In this document: one piece after another, positions 1 through 10,717 of the stretch
How positions within the stretch are numbered: position 1 is the first letter of the stretch
Layout of the letters: each line of letters begins with the position of its first letter
Assembly (NCBI GenBank): GCA_006386115.1
Contig: VFIW01000003.1
Span: 310,001-374,000 of the forward strand
Reading direction: 5' to 3'
Source: Globisporangium splendens
Lineage: Eukaryota; Oomycota; Peronosporomycetes; Pythiales; Pythiaceae
DNA length: 64,000 nucleotides
Notes under the pieces: model-generated
Told to the model about the DNA's origin: nothing
What the model saw: the letters and a program-made list of their open reading frames with translations, nothing else
Database searches by the model: none
Made by a program: the position numbers and the translations under genes

Positions 1-2162
1 CAATGCGGCGGTCTCCGAGGCTACAGAGGACGCGGCGCGGGCCACCGTCGGGTTCGAGAGCACGCGCTTCATACTGGGAGGGAGGGACTGGTCTTCTTGA
101 GAATGCAGCTTGCGCTCTACGCTGGAAATTGGGGAATGAAAGAAGAGTGCGAAGAAGAAACATGGAGAACACCGATCCGAGAGGCATGGATCGTCGAGAT
201 CAGTTAAAACAATATCTTGGCGGGAGAGTTGGCTTGAAACGGTACTTCAACTTCGATCTGTATACTGCATTGAAGTGCAAGCACTGAAATATGGTACGAT
301 TTAAAACTCCTTTTGGGGAAACTTGCGATGGCTTTTCTTCGTGCTCTTGCCTGGTCCGGCAACTGATAACCTGTGTAATACGATATTCAATCGTCAATGG
401 GGTTGAAAATGACATTGATGTGTTGCGGATTGTATCGATCGACACTCTCATCGCCTTTGTAAATAAGTATCCTCTAGAAACTGTCTTCAACGATTCCAAA
501 TGGTCCTGTTGCGCGTGTTCTCTTGCATGTTAAAAAACGACCAGTCGAGAAATCACTGTTGAGTATATGTCACAAGGCAGTGCAACTTGCCAAGAAACGA
601 ATGGTGTGTGAGCTTCTTGCAGACGAGAGGTTGGTTCACTTGAACTTTCACTTTTGTAAACGACTGCATTCCCATCCCTCTTCGCGAGCACCAGACAGAG
701 CGAAATGCGGCATCTAAACAGGCTCAGGCTAGCTCAGAGTATCAAAATGACTTCATGTCAGAAATTGAACGCCGGCAATTGCTTTTTATTGCTTGCCAGC
801 CACTAGGATCCATTGCCATTCTTCTTATTAAACCCTGATCGGGTCGTGCGTGAATGTCGCTTGGAGTAGTGATTATTGGACAGCCACCCGTGTGCATGCA
901 CTGTGTCCATCGCTTGCTTGGTCTGCGCGTGTTGTTGCGCGCTGTTCGTCTACCATTGGCTCCCACACTCCCATTCGCTGTCTGCTGCGCAAACGGTGCG
1001 CTTGCATGGTGCATGCACCGGTACCACGCCTTCCAAACGACAGGAATGAAGACTCCAAGTCATGCTGCTTGAAGGAGCAGATGGACCCGATATAAAGAGG
1101 GTGCTTTCGCTGGCAGCTTCATTTGGGTTCGAATGGGTTCACTGTACCTGTTTTATAGAGGTTTGAGATGTGCAATCAGACGCGGACTTTACCGAGAGCA
1201 AACTTTCTCGTGAAGGAGTACTGCACTCTTCTTATTAGCGCGCCGTCGATTACCCACCCACAGAAAACGCTTCGCAGGTCGTTCTCATTCGTCAGTGCAT
1301 GTGCACGCTCTAGGCGACCACTTTAATGTTTGTCTTCCGAACTGTCTTCCAAACACAAAAAAATGTTCGGAAGATAAGCATTGTTCGAGCGCATCGTGTT
1401 TAGTATCAAAACGGAATAGAAACAGTAAATTGTTTACTGTTGTCTTCCGACAATATATAGCGACGCGCATGTTCACAAAAGTGCTGCAAACTCAGTGCTG
1501 CGCGGGCACGATGGATGACACTGGCAGTACGCAGCGCCTACTGCTGCGCTACTGCGCGCAGGCACTAGGACGAATACCGGAAGTAGCACAAAGATGCAGT
1601 CGGCTTACTCGAGAGGCAAGCGATTTGTTTGCGACAAGACCCATGTCTGTCGACACACAACGACGACTTTGAACGGCTGATGAAAGCCATTCGAGGAGCG
1701 CACTTGCGTGGTTCTCCGCATCAATGCGTAAATCACATTCCTGTGGCGGCATTGCCCTTTTGGAGCTAACTACTGACAATGTTATCGATGCGGCATGCTT
1801 CAGACCACTGCATTTGCGGATCCATGGCATGCATTCGCCGACATCATGACTTCTGCTTGAGCAGGTGCAATTTCGACTGTCGAGTTAGTGTGCGTCGTCT
1901 ACTTTAGAAGCTGAACCGGTCCACGAGGCATCGTTAACCGGTTCAAGCGTTGTTCTGATTTGTTTTCTTTTTTTTTGGGTGATACCACGACCATCATTCT
2001 GCGTAACTCCTGACACACTCAACACAAATGAGGTGGCCATCACCACGCAACCAAACACGTCAGACTTGCGCAGCATACTGAAAACAAGTCAGGAGGATCG
2101 CTCGATTGGCTCCCCACCATCCTCCAGGCTCCCTCCCCTGCCTTGCGTCCACCAACTAACGC
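1..2162. other. Intergenic region, no gene recognised
   Basis: The open frames here are short, overlap on both strands and show no family resemblance, signal peptide or credible intron structure. A 10-base inverted repeat (TCTTCCGAAC near 1334 and GTTCGGAAGA near 1364) is visible but too short to interpret. I see nothing else that can be supported. Confidence 0.6.
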
Positions 2163-2172
2163 GCTCATTTCC
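2163..2172 (+). promoter_or_regulatory. Candidate oomycete initiator upstream of M13 peptidase copy 1
   Basis: GCTCATTTCC fits the first half of the Phytophthora-type initiator consensus (GCTCATTYYNCAWTTT). It lies about 80 bases before the ATG at 2250. The second half of the consensus matches poorly, so this is a weak call. Confidence 0.35.
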
Positions 2173-2249
2173 CGTTCTTCTCGGCAGAGCAGCGACCTTC
2201 AAGACCCCGTCATTGACACGTGAAAGAATCGAGGAAATTTCAAACCACG

Positions 2250-5200
2250 ATGGTGAAGGCTTCGCTGCGAGAGTCGACGCCGCTGCTGTACGGCACTGGC
2301 GTTGCGCAGGTCCAAGAAAGCGTTGCGCGGTCGGCTGCCTCGCGATCACAAGCACGTAGTTGGAAGATCGCCGTTGCGAGCGCGGCGCTGCTGTGCGCGA
2401 GTGCGCTGGTGAGCACCAAGTGGAACGCGTCGTCGCTGGTCTCGCTGGATCACGTCATGAGCAGTTCACAAGTGAGCTTGAGCAAAGAGTCCACGGAAGC
2501 AGGTACCGATGTAAAAGACACAGATCTGTCAACGGCTGATTTCTTCAAGACGCTGGAATTGTTCAAAAACCCGAACGCTGATCCGTGCGTTGATTTCTAC
2601 GAATACGCGTGCGGTGGCTGGCTTGCACAGAATGAGATCCCCACGGATCGCCCAGAAATCAACTCGGCGTTCTACGCTGTAGGTGAAGAGAACAAGAAGA
2701 TCATCGCCAAGATCATCGACTCGAAGCCGCCAGTCATCTCGGAGTTCTACACGTCGTGCTTGAATATCGAGGAGGTCAATAACGAAGCCGTGGCGTACGT
2801 CGCCAAGATCATCGACTCAATCCACCAAGTTAACACCACCGTGGGACTGCTCTCATACGCTGGTGAGCTGGACCAGTCGTACGGCATCAGCTCGTTCGTC
2901 TCGGTCGGCGTCGGCGCTGACCCGGAAGATCCATCGACGAACCTGCTTCAACTCGCTCAGGGCGGTCTCACGTTGCCATCGCGTGAGTACTACCTGGAGG
3001 CAGCGAAGAAGGACGCGTACTCGGCTCTCTTCGCCAAGTACGTGGCGGATCTGTTCGCGGTGGACGGTCTCGAGAAACACAACGTGACCGAGTACGCCAG
3101 CGCGGTTTTCGAGACGGAGACCAAGTTTGCGGAGATCTCGTTGACGAACGCCGAGCTTCGCGATCCGTGGACGACGAACGATGCGTTCACGTTCACGAGC
3201 ATTGAAGCCAAGTACCCTTTCCTGGCGGCGTACCTGGACGGAGTCAACAAGCAGGAGCCATTCCCAAAGACCCACGCGATCATCGCGACGCCAGCGTTCT
3301 TCGCGGCCCAGAATGACATCTTCCAGTCGATCGACGTCCAAACACTGAAGCAGTACCTGAGTTTCCATGTGATCGACTCGTTCGGTTCCATTTTGGGTGA
3401 GTACTTCCGCCGTATCAGCCACGACTTTCACGGAGCGGTCAATGGCGCTGGTTCTCTGTCTACTCGCGAGAAGTACTGCGTTGACACGACCACGTCGTAC
3501 CTGGGAGCGTTCTTGGGCGAGTACTACATGGAGGAAGTGTTTGGTCCGGACGCCAAGAACTCGGCAAAGGAGTTGGTGCAGGAGATCGAGTCGTCGATGA
3601 AGAAGCTGCTGAAGACAGAGGAGTGGCTCGATAAGATCACGTACGAGGCTGCCGTGGCCAAGTTGGAGCAGGTGAAGAACTACATCGGTGGTCCGGATGA
3701 GGTGCCTGACCTCCCATTCCAGCTGAGTGCGGACAATTTCTTCGACAACGTCGTGTCGTTACTGCAGCTGAGTGCGTCGGAGACGATCCAGAGCATCGGC
3801 GAGCCAGTGGACGCGACCAAGTGGGACATGTTCGCGTCGACCGTGAACGCGTACTACGACCCGAGTGCCAACAAGATGGTGTTCCCGGCGGCAATTCTGC
3901 AGCCTCCGTTCTACAGCGCGGACAGGTACCCTGCGGCAGCCAACTACGCTCGCATCGGTATGGTGATGGGCCACGAGTTGTCGCACGGATTTGACGACCA
4001 AGGCCGCAACTACGATGGCAATGGCACGCTGCGAAAGTGGTGGACGACGTCGGTGTCGGACGACTTCACGTCTCGTGCGCAGTGCTTGTCGGCTCAGTAC
4101 TCGTCGTTCCCGGTTGTGACGGAGGACGGCGTGCTGCTGGGCAACGTGAACGGTGACTTGACTCTGGGCGAGAACATCGCTGACAATGGTGGGATCCATC
4201 TCGCGTACCAAGCGTATAAGCTGTCGCAGCAAGACGAGAGCTCGACGGTGGTTGCGCCAAAGCCAAAGGGCGAGGACAAGGCTAACGATGGTGGCGATAA
4301 GAAGAAAGGAGAGGATGTGAAGAAGGACGACGAAGGCGAGGAGGTGAAGAAGTCCAAGAAGGATGGCGACGATGAGAAGGAGGCTGACGATGACAAGAAG
4401 TCCAAGAAGGAAGATGATAAGAAGGAGGACGAAGACGACGACAAGAAATCGAAGAAGTCCAAGAAGGACGATGATAAGAAGGAGAAGGACGACGACAAGT
4501 CGAAGAGGAAGAAGTCTAAGAAGGAGGACGAAGACGACGACAAGAAATCGAAGAAGTCCAAGAAGGACGATGATAAGAAGGAGAAGGACGACGACAAAGA
4601 ATCCAAGCACAAGAAGTCGAAGAAGGACGACGAAAAGGACGATGAAGATGACGACAAGAAATCTAAGCATCACAAGTCCAAGGAGGATGATGAAGATGGC
4701 AAGAAATCTAAACACAAGAAGTCGAAGAAGGATGACGAAGACGATGAAGACGACAAGAAGTCTAAGCACCACAAAAAGTCGAAGGACGATGACGCTGACG
4801 ACAGGAAGTCCAAACACCACAAGTCGAAGAAGCATGACGACTATGATGAAGATGACAAGAAGTCCAAACACCACAAATCCAAGAAGGATGAGAACGAGGA
4901 TGACAAGGAATCCCACCACAAGAAGTCCAAGAATGGCGACAACGACGACGAGGAGGAGGACAGCGACAAGAAGTCGAAGAAGCATCTTCGTCGCGTGTTC
5001 GCTTTTGAGCCACTTCAAATGGCAAAAAAGAACTCAATCAAGGCTGCTGCCGCTGACGGCAGTGAACTGTCTGCTGAAATTGAAGATGACCGTCTTTTCT
5101 TCACTGCGTTTGCGCAAAACTGGTGCGAAAAGCGCGCTCCAGCGTACGCTGAGCTCCTTCGTGCCATTGACCCTCACTCTCCAGGTCGCTGGCGCGTGAA

Positions 5201-5294
5201 CGGTCCTCTGAAGAACTTCGACAAGTTCGCGGCTGCTTTCCAGTGCAAGTTGGGCACCCCAATGAACCCTGAGAAGAAGTGTCTTGTGTGGTAA
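2250..5294 (+). CDS. M13 (neprilysin/ECE-type) zinc metallopeptidase, copy 1, with Lys/Asp-rich insertion
   Basis: Predicted 1014-residue type II membrane metallopeptidase. I chose the ATG at 2250 rather than an upstream in-frame GTG because copy 2 starts with the equivalent Met and the RESTPLLYGTG stretch. A hydrophobic anchor lies at about residues 39-55. The M13 N-domain opens with a Cys-containing motif (CVDFYEYACGGW) near residue 112. Catalytic features are NAYYDP near residue 533, zinc site HELSH at 575-579, third ligand in ENIAD at 641-645, and the terminal CLVW that ends this family. Between the ENIAD helix and the LFFTAFAQNWC helix, about residues 664-943 are replaced by repeats of KKSKKDDD and KSKHHKSK type. 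M13 enzymes are normally about 700-770 residues, so the excess is this insertion. It is intronless. Copy 2 faces it at 6385-10266. Substrate unknown; orientation implies an extracellular or luminal catalytic domain. Confidence 0.9.
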   Translation: MVKASLRESTPLLYGTGVAQVQESVARSAASRSQARSWKIAVASAALLCASALVSTKWNASSLVSLDHVMSSSQVSLSKESTEAGTDVKDTDLSTADFFKTLELFKNPNADPCVDFYEYACGGWLAQNEIPTDRPEINSAFYAVGEENKKIIAKIIDSKPPVISEFYTSCLNIEEVNNEAVAYVAKIIDSIHQVNTTVGLLSYAGELDQSYGISSFVSVGVGADPEDPSTNLLQLAQGGLTLPSREYYLEAAKKDAYSALFAKYVADLFAVDGLEKHNVTEYASAVFETETKFAEISLTNAELRDPWTTNDAFTFTSIEAKYPFLAAYLDGVNKQEPFPKTHAIIATPAFFAAQNDIFQSIDVQTLKQYLSFHVIDSFGSILGEYFRRISHDFHGAVNGAGSLSTREKYCVDTTTSYLGAFLGEYYMEEVFGPDAKNSAKELVQEIESSMKKLLKTEEWLDKITYEAAVAKLEQVKNYIGGPDEVPDLPFQLSADNFFDNVVSLLQLSASETIQSIGEPVDATKWDMFASTVNAYYDPSANKMVFPAAILQPPFYSADRYPAAANYARIGMVMGHELSHGFDDQGRNYDGNGTLRKWWTTSVSDDFTSRAQCLSAQYSSFPVVTEDGVLLGNVNGDLTLGENIADNGGIHLAYQAYKLSQQDESSTVVAPKPKGEDKANDGGDKKKGEDVKKDDEGEEVKKSKKDGDDEKEADDDKKSKKEDDKKEDEDDDKKSKKSKKDDDKKEKDDDKSKRKKSKKEDEDDDKKSKKSKKDDDKKEKDDDKESKHKKSKKDDEKDDEDDDKKSKHHKSKEDDEDGKKSKHKKSKKDDEDDEDDKKSKHHKKSKDDDADDRKSKHHKSKKHDDYDEDDKKSKHHKSKKDENEDDKESHHKKSKNGDNDDEEEDSDKKSKKHLRRVFAFEPLQMAKKNSIKAAAADGSELSAEIEDDRLFFTAFAQNWCEKRAPAYAELLRAIDPHSPGRWRVNGPLKNFDKFAAAFQCKLGTPMNPEKKCLVW
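4261..4980 (+). repeat. Lys/Asp/His low-complexity coding repeat inside M13 copy 1
   Basis: The region is built of degenerate AAGAAGTCNAAG / GACGACGAT codon blocks encoding KKSKK, DDDKK and KSKHHKSK units. Its skewed composition opens a 419-codon hydrophobic frame on the reverse strand, which is a shadow. Similar but longer sequence occupies the same place in copy 2. Confidence 0.85.
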
Positions 5295-6384
5295 ACTGCC
5301 TACTTGTTACCTGATGTGAGAGAGCAGAAGTTTGAACGCGTTTTCAGAATTCAGTGCACTCCCTCCTACTGTGAGTCTTTGTGACGAAGGAAACATTTTT
5401 GGAGAGAACACAAAAAGTAAACAAAAACAGCAATGCCGAAATTAAGCAACATGTGCTTGCCTCACCAACTTTCAGCAATAAATCATGGGCGGATTCTTGA
5501 CCAATTTCACTGCTATATTTTCACTGTGAAGCTGTGGCTCATGTCAAGTTGAAATGGGGAGAAACAGTCAGCAACACGATTTACATGTTTTCCCTGCCTT
5601 TCTTGATCGTTTCTTCGCCATACTTGCCGTCCTGTGCCGAATCCAATTGGGGGCGCTTGACCGCCGGGACCGCGATCGAGTCGCAGTGCCGGAATTGCTA
5701 TCGACGTTCTACACATCTAGGTCGGATGGTACCAAGGCGGCCGAGTCTTCTTGTTTGTGTCAACTCGACAATCACAAAAGTACTCAACCCACAGACCGAG
5801 AATGATGGTCAATAAAACCGGTTCAAAATGTTGTAATCGGTCAGCCAACCATCAATCTACGTCTCGTCCGACACTTGCAGGTCACCGAGCGATTGCATTG
5901 TTGGAGAAAACGAGCCACTTGTGTGGACTTTTCAATTCAATGAGACCGAAAGTGATGGTTGCTAAACAAAAAAACGGGTTAATATTCAGTGGCAGTTATT
6001 ACTATCGGTTAGATACATTCTCGCAACTTTCGGACATTCTCGAACCAACCGGTTGCAGCGACCGGCACTCTCGGTCTCAATATTGACGCAAAGGACACTG
6101 ACGCAAAGCTGTGCAAGACTGAACGCGGATCGTAGTTGGTGCACAAGCTGAGCGGCTGAGAAGCAACCACGTGATAGTGCTTTCCGTGTTGTTGTTTTTA
6201 CGCTACGACACAAAACATGTTAGCAGAAAGTGGTAACCCGGACTGATATTGTGTCCGAATTCGGCGAGCCCACCTCCAGGCAATTTACTCTGGCCATACT
6301 GGTGCATACGAGATGAACCGCCAACAAGACCATCAGCGAATTCTAGAACTGGCCCCACTTGGATATCGCAATCCGTGTGAGCCA
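5295..6384. other. Spacer between the convergent M13 genes
   Basis: This is the loop of the large inverted repeat formed by the two peptidase genes. It contains no recognisable coding sequence. Three ACCGGTT words (near 5815, 6045 and upstream of the pair near 1935) are noticeable but have no clear role. It must contain both 3' UTRs. Confidence 0.6.
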
Positions 6385-9300
6385 TTACCAGACCAGGCAT
6401 TTCTTCTCAGGGTTCATTGGGGAGCCGACTTGGCACTGGAACGCTGCAGCAAACTTGTCAAAGTTCATCAGCGGTCCGTTCACGCGCCAGCGACCAGGGG
6501 AGTGCGGGTCCGACACTCGCAAGAGCTCCGCGTAGGCAGGCGTCCGCTTCTCGCAGTACGTTTGAGCAAACGCCGTGAAGAAAAGACGGTCGTCGTCGAC
6601 TGCTGCAGTGGTCGCTGCGTCATTTGCTGTGCGTGGCGCATTCGCAGCAACCGCAACCTTGGTTGCGTATGCTTCAAAGGCATTCTCGAAGCGAAAGAGG
6701 TGGTCGTCGCGTTCAGCATCGCTGTCGTCATCGCGGCGAGGCTGCTTTCTTCTCCAAGTGTGTCTGCTGCGGTGTCTGTATTCGACTTCATCCTCATCGT
6801 AAGACTCGTCTTGCTTCCATCTATGGCTCATGGTGTGGCGATACTCGATGTCTTCGTCTCCACTGTCGTATTTATCATCGTCGTGCCAGCCATGTTGCTT
6901 TTGCGGTCGGCGCTCATAGTCATCATCATCGTGGCGGTGGTGGCCATTCCATCCATCACGTAGCCTGCTGTGTCGGTGCTCGTCTCCGTCAGATTTCCAT
7001 CCGTCGTTGTCATTGTCGTGATGCCAACTCTTTCTTCCATCACCTTTCCTGGCATGTCTGTACTCACCTCTCTCAGGTTTCCATTCGTGGTAAACAGCAG
7101 GTCTGCGATCGTAATAATCGCCACCACCACGCTTGTGATTCGGGATCCATTTTGGCGTGAAAATGTGCTTTCTCTCGTGTCGATCGTCGTCATCATCCTC
7201 CTTCCCCTTGTGCTTCGATTTCTTCTCGTCCTCCCCTTCATCATATCTCCTGTGCTCTTCGCGCTTGCCTTCGCTGTTCTTCGAGTCGTATTTCTTGGAT
7301 TTGCGGTCGTCGTTTTCGTCAGGATGCTTCCTCAAGTTGTGGTGTCTGAAATCCTCGTCACTTCTGTGCTTAGGCTTCCACTCGTCTTCATCCTCCTCCC
7401 ACTTCTTGTGCTTGGATTCGTTGGCGTTGCGATTCTTCTCGTGCTCGCTCCACTTCTTGTGTTGAGATTTATTGTCGTCATCGTCATCACGTTTCTTCGG
7501 CCACTCGTGCTTGGAGTCCTGATCGCCATCTTCACCCTTCCTGTTTCTCAGGTGCTTCGATTTCATTTCGCCATTATCTTCATCTTTCTTCGGCTTGTGG
7601 TGCTTCGATTTCTTATCGTCATCCTTTTCATCTTCGTCATGCTTATTTGACTTGTGGTGCTTGGGTTTCCAGTCGTCGTCCTCATCCTCGCCATAATCCT
7701 TTGATTTCTTGTGGTGTTTAGACTTCACCTCATCGTCCTTCTTGAACTCATTGTGATGGGATTTCTTGTCGTCGTCTTTACCATTGCCGTCGACCTTGGA
7801 CTTGTGGTGTTTGGACTTCTTGTCGTCTTCATCATCTCTATCCTCTCTGGATTTGTGGTGCTTAGACTTCTTGTCGTCTTCGTCGTCTTCGTCATCCTTC
7901 TTCGACTTCTTGTGTTTAGATTTCTTGCCATCTTCATCATCCTCCTTGGACTTGTGATGCTTAGATTTCTTGTCGTCATCTTCATCGTCCTTTTCGTCGT
8001 CCTTCTTCGACTTCTTGTGCTTGGATTCTTTGTCGTCGTCCTTCTCCTTCTTATCATCGTCCTTCTTGGACTTCTTCGATTTCTTGTCGTCGTCTTCGTC
8101 CTCCTTCTTATCATCGTCCTTCTTGGACTTCTTGTCATCGTCAGCCTCCTTCTCATCGTCGCCATCCTTCTTGGACTTCTTCACCTCCTCGCCTTCGTCG
8201 TCCTTCTTTACATCCTCTCCTTTCTTCTTATCGCCACCATCGTCAGCCTTGTCCTCGCCCTTTGGCTTTGGCGCAACCACCGTCGAGCTCTCGTCTTGCT
8301 GCGACAGCTTATACGCTTGGTACGCGAGATGGATCCCACCATTGTCAGCGATGTTCTCGCCCAGAGTCAAGTCACCGTTCACGTTGCCCAGCAGCACGCC
8401 GTCCTCCGTCACAACCGGGAACGACGAGTACTGAGCCGACAAGCACTGCGCACGAGACGTGAAGTCGTCCGACACCGACGTCGTCCACCACTTTCGCAGC
8501 GTGCCATTGCCATCGTAGTTGCGGCCTTGGTCGTCAAATCCGTGCGACAACTCGTGGCCCATCACCATACCGATGCGAGCGTAGTTGGCTGCCGCAGGGT
8601 ACCTGTCCGCGCTGTAGAACGGAGGCTGCAGAATTGCCGCCGGGAACACCATCTTGTTGGCACTCGGGTCGTAGTACGCGTTCACAGTCGACGCGAACAT
8701 GTCCCACTTGGTCGCGTCCACTGGCTCGCCGATGCTCTGGATCGTCTCCGACGCACTCAGCTGCAGTAACGACACGACGTTGTCGAAGAAATTGTCCGCA
8801 CTCAGCTGGAATGGGAGGTCAGGCACCTCATCCGGACCACCGATGTAGTTCTTCACCTGCTCCAACTTGGCCACGGCAGCCTCGTACGTGATCTTATCGA
8901 GCCACTCCTCTGTCTTCAGCAGCTTCTTCATCGACGACTCGATCTCCTGCACCAACTCCTTTGCCGAGTTCTTGGCGTCCGGACCAAACACTTCCTCCAT
9001 GTAGTACTCGCCCAAGAACGCTCCCAGGTACGACGTGGTCGTGTCAACGCAGTACTTCTCGCGAGTAGACAGAGAACCAGCGCCATTGACCGCTCCGTGA
9101 AAGTCGTGGCTGATACGGCGGAAGTACTCACCCAAAATGGAACCGAACGAGTCGATCACATGGAAACTCAGGTACTGCTTCAGTGTTTGGACGTCGATCG
9201 ACTGGAAGATGTCATTCTGGGCCGCGAAGAACGCTGGCGTCGCGATGATCGCGTGGGTCTTTGGGAATGGCTCCTGCTTGTTGACTCCGTCCAGGTACGC

Positions 9301-10266
9301 CGCCAGGAAAGGGTACTTGGCTTCAATGCTCGTGAACGTGAACGCATCGTTCGTCGTCCACGGATCGCGAAGCTCGGCGTTCGTCAACGAGATCTCCGCA
9401 AACTTGGTCTCCGTCTCGAAAACCGCGCTGGCGTACTCGGTCACGTTGTGTTTCTCGAGACCGTCCACCGCGAACAGATCCGCCACGTACTTGGCGAAGA
9501 GAGCCGAGTACGCGTCCTTCTTCGCTGCCTCCAGGTAGTACTCACGCGATGGCAACGTGAGACCGCCCTGAGCGAGTTGAAGCAGGTTCGTCGATGGATC
9601 TTCCGGGTCAGCGCCGACGCCGACCGAGACGAACGAGCTGATGCCGTACGACTGGTCCAGCTCACCAGCGTATGAGAGCAGTCCCACGGTGGTGTTAACT
9701 TGGTGGATTGAGTCGATGATCTTGGCGACGTACGCCACGGCTTCGTTATTGACCTCCTCGATATTCAAGCACGACGTGTAGAACTCCGAGATGACTGGCG
9801 GCTTCGAGTCGATGATCTTGGCGATGATCTTCTTGTTGTTTTCGCTGACGGTGTATATAGCAGAGCTGACGTCTGCCTGGTCCGCGGGGATCTCATTCTG
9901 TGCAAGCCAGCCACCGCACGCGTATTCGTAGAAATCAACGCACGGATCAGCGTTCGGGTTTTTGAACAATTCCAGCGTCTTGAAGAAATCAGCCGTTGAC
10001 AGATCTGTGTCTTTTACATCGGTACCTGCTCCCACGGCCTCTTTGCTCAAGCTCACTTGTGAACTGCTCATGACGTGATCCAGCGAGACCGGCGACGACG
10101 CGTTCCACTTGGTGCTCACCAGCGCACCCGCGCACAGCAGCGCCGCGCTCGCAACGGCGATCTTCCAACTACGTGTCTGCGAGCGCGAGGCAGCCGACCG
10201 CACGCCGGTGTCATGCACTTGCGCTTCTCCAGTGCCGTACAGCAGCGGTGTCGACTCACGCACCAT
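6385..10266 (-). CDS. M13 zinc metallopeptidase, copy 2, with long Lys/Asp/His-rich insertion
   Basis: Predicted 1293-residue paralogue of the gene at 2250-5294, in inverted orientation. The N-terminal anchor, HELSH (from residue 571), ENIAD and terminal CLVW are all present. From about residue 150 to the start of the insertion the protein is essentially identical to copy 1. A patch around residues 134-150 differs (IPADQADVSSA versus IPTDRPEINSA), and the last codons differ synonymously. The insertion is about 280 residues longer than in copy 1. Its distal half becomes rich in His, Trp, Arg and Tyr, with motifs such as YRHTMSHRW and YRHRSRHTW, rather than simple KKSK/DDD repeats. Intronless. 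Probably a membrane-anchored ectopeptidase; a metal-buffering or wall-binding role for the insertion is only speculation. Confidence 0.9.
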   Translation of the reverse strand: MVRESTPLLYGTGEAQVHDTGVRSAASRSQTRSWKIAVASAALLCAGALVSTKWNASSPVSLDHVMSSSQVSLSKEAVGAGTDVKDTDLSTADFFKTLELFKNPNADPCVDFYEYACGGWLAQNEIPADQADVSSAIYTVSENNKKIIAKIIDSKPPVISEFYTSCLNIEEVNNEAVAYVAKIIDSIHQVNTTVGLLSYAGELDQSYGISSFVSVGVGADPEDPSTNLLQLAQGGLTLPSREYYLEAAKKDAYSALFAKYVADLFAVDGLEKHNVTEYASAVFETETKFAEISLTNAELRDPWTTNDAFTFTSIEAKYPFLAAYLDGVNKQEPFPKTHAIIATPAFFAAQNDIFQSIDVQTLKQYLSFHVIDSFGSILGEYFRRISHDFHGAVNGAGSLSTREKYCVDTTTSYLGAFLGEYYMEEVFGPDAKNSAKELVQEIESSMKKLLKTEEWLDKITYEAAVAKLEQVKNYIGGPDEVPDLPFQLSADNFFDNVVSLLQLSASETIQSIGEPVDATKWDMFASTVNAYYDPSANKMVFPAAILQPPFYSADRYPAAANYARIGMVMGHELSHGFDDQGRNYDGNGTLRKWWTTSVSDDFTSRAQCLSAQYSSFPVVTEDGVLLGNVNGDLTLGENIADNGGIHLAYQAYKLSQQDESSTVVAPKPKGEDKADDGGDKKKGEDVKKDDEGEEVKKSKKDGDDEKEADDDKKSKKDDDKKEDEDDDKKSKKSKKDDDKKEKDDDKESKHKKSKKDDEKDDEDDDKKSKHHKSKEDDEDGKKSKHKKSKKDDEDDEDDKKSKHHKSREDRDDEDDKKSKHHKSKVDGNGKDDDKKSHHNEFKKDDEVKSKHHKKSKDYGEDEDDDWKPKHHKSNKHDEDEKDDDKKSKHHKPKKDEDNGEMKSKHLRNRKGEDGDQDSKHEWPKKRDDDDDNKSQHKKWSEHEKNRNANESKHKKWEEDEDEWKPKHRSDEDFRHHNLRKHPDENDDRKSKKYDSKNSEGKREEHRRYDEGEDEKKSKHKGKEDDDDDRHERKHIFTPKWIPNHKRGGGDYYDRRPAVYHEWKPERGEYRHARKGDGRKSWHHDNDNDGWKSDGDEHRHSRLRDGWNGHHRHDDDDYERRPQKQHGWHDDDKYDSGDEDIEYRHTMSHRWKQDESYDEDEVEYRHRSRHTWRRKQPRRDDDSDAERDDHLFRFENAFEAYATKVAVAANAPRTANDAATTAAVDDDRLFFTAFAQTYCEKRTPAYAELLRVSDPHSPGRWRVNGPLMNFDKFAAAFQCQVGSPMNPEKKCLVW

Positions 10267-10316
10267 CGCGAATGCTTACTCGTTCTTCTGGGAGACCCGA
10301 CTTGTGTCTTTGCGTT

Positions 10317-10331
10317 CCAATCGACGAATGA
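10317..10331 (-). promoter_or_regulatory. Weak initiator-like sequence upstream of M13 copy 2
   Basis: On the minus strand TCATTCGTCGATTGG resembles TCATTYYNCAWTTT with mismatches in the second half. It lies about 50-65 bases upstream of the ATG at 10266. Low confidence. Confidence 0.25.
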
Positions 10332-10717
10332 TGAGCAGACTGGATGGTGGCGCAGAACCAGAAATGATCTCGTGGGAAAGAGAGGAGGGAAGAGAACAGC
10401 AGATGAGGCGCTGTGGTTCTTTATCCCCTTGAGCAGCAGTGGCGTGCTGCTGCTATCGAATGTACTGGAGGAGGGAGGAGGAGCGCAATGAGAAGAGAGT
10501 GACTCACAGAGCTCTTCGCGGTGATGCGTGTCAAGCTGCGGACAAATCAAAACCACAATCAGTACACACATTCCTATGCACGAGTGATAGTCAATACACC
10601 ACCCTATTATTTGCAACAAGTCACCAGTTGTGCACAAGCATTTCAAAAGTTGACATTTTATACTATTTCACCATGATGGAGAAACCACTAAGTAGACACA
10701 GAAAGACTTCCAAGCAT

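Noticed and set aside
1295..1672. 125-codon plus-strand frame
   Set aside because: Overlapped by equally long minus frames, no signal peptide, domain or splice support.
3759..5018. 419-codon hydrophobic minus-strand frame (and the matching 352-codon plus frame at 7711-8769)
   Set aside because: It is the reverse complement of Lys/Asp codon repeats in the M13 genes, which reads as Leu/Val/Ile by composition. It has no start context or family features.
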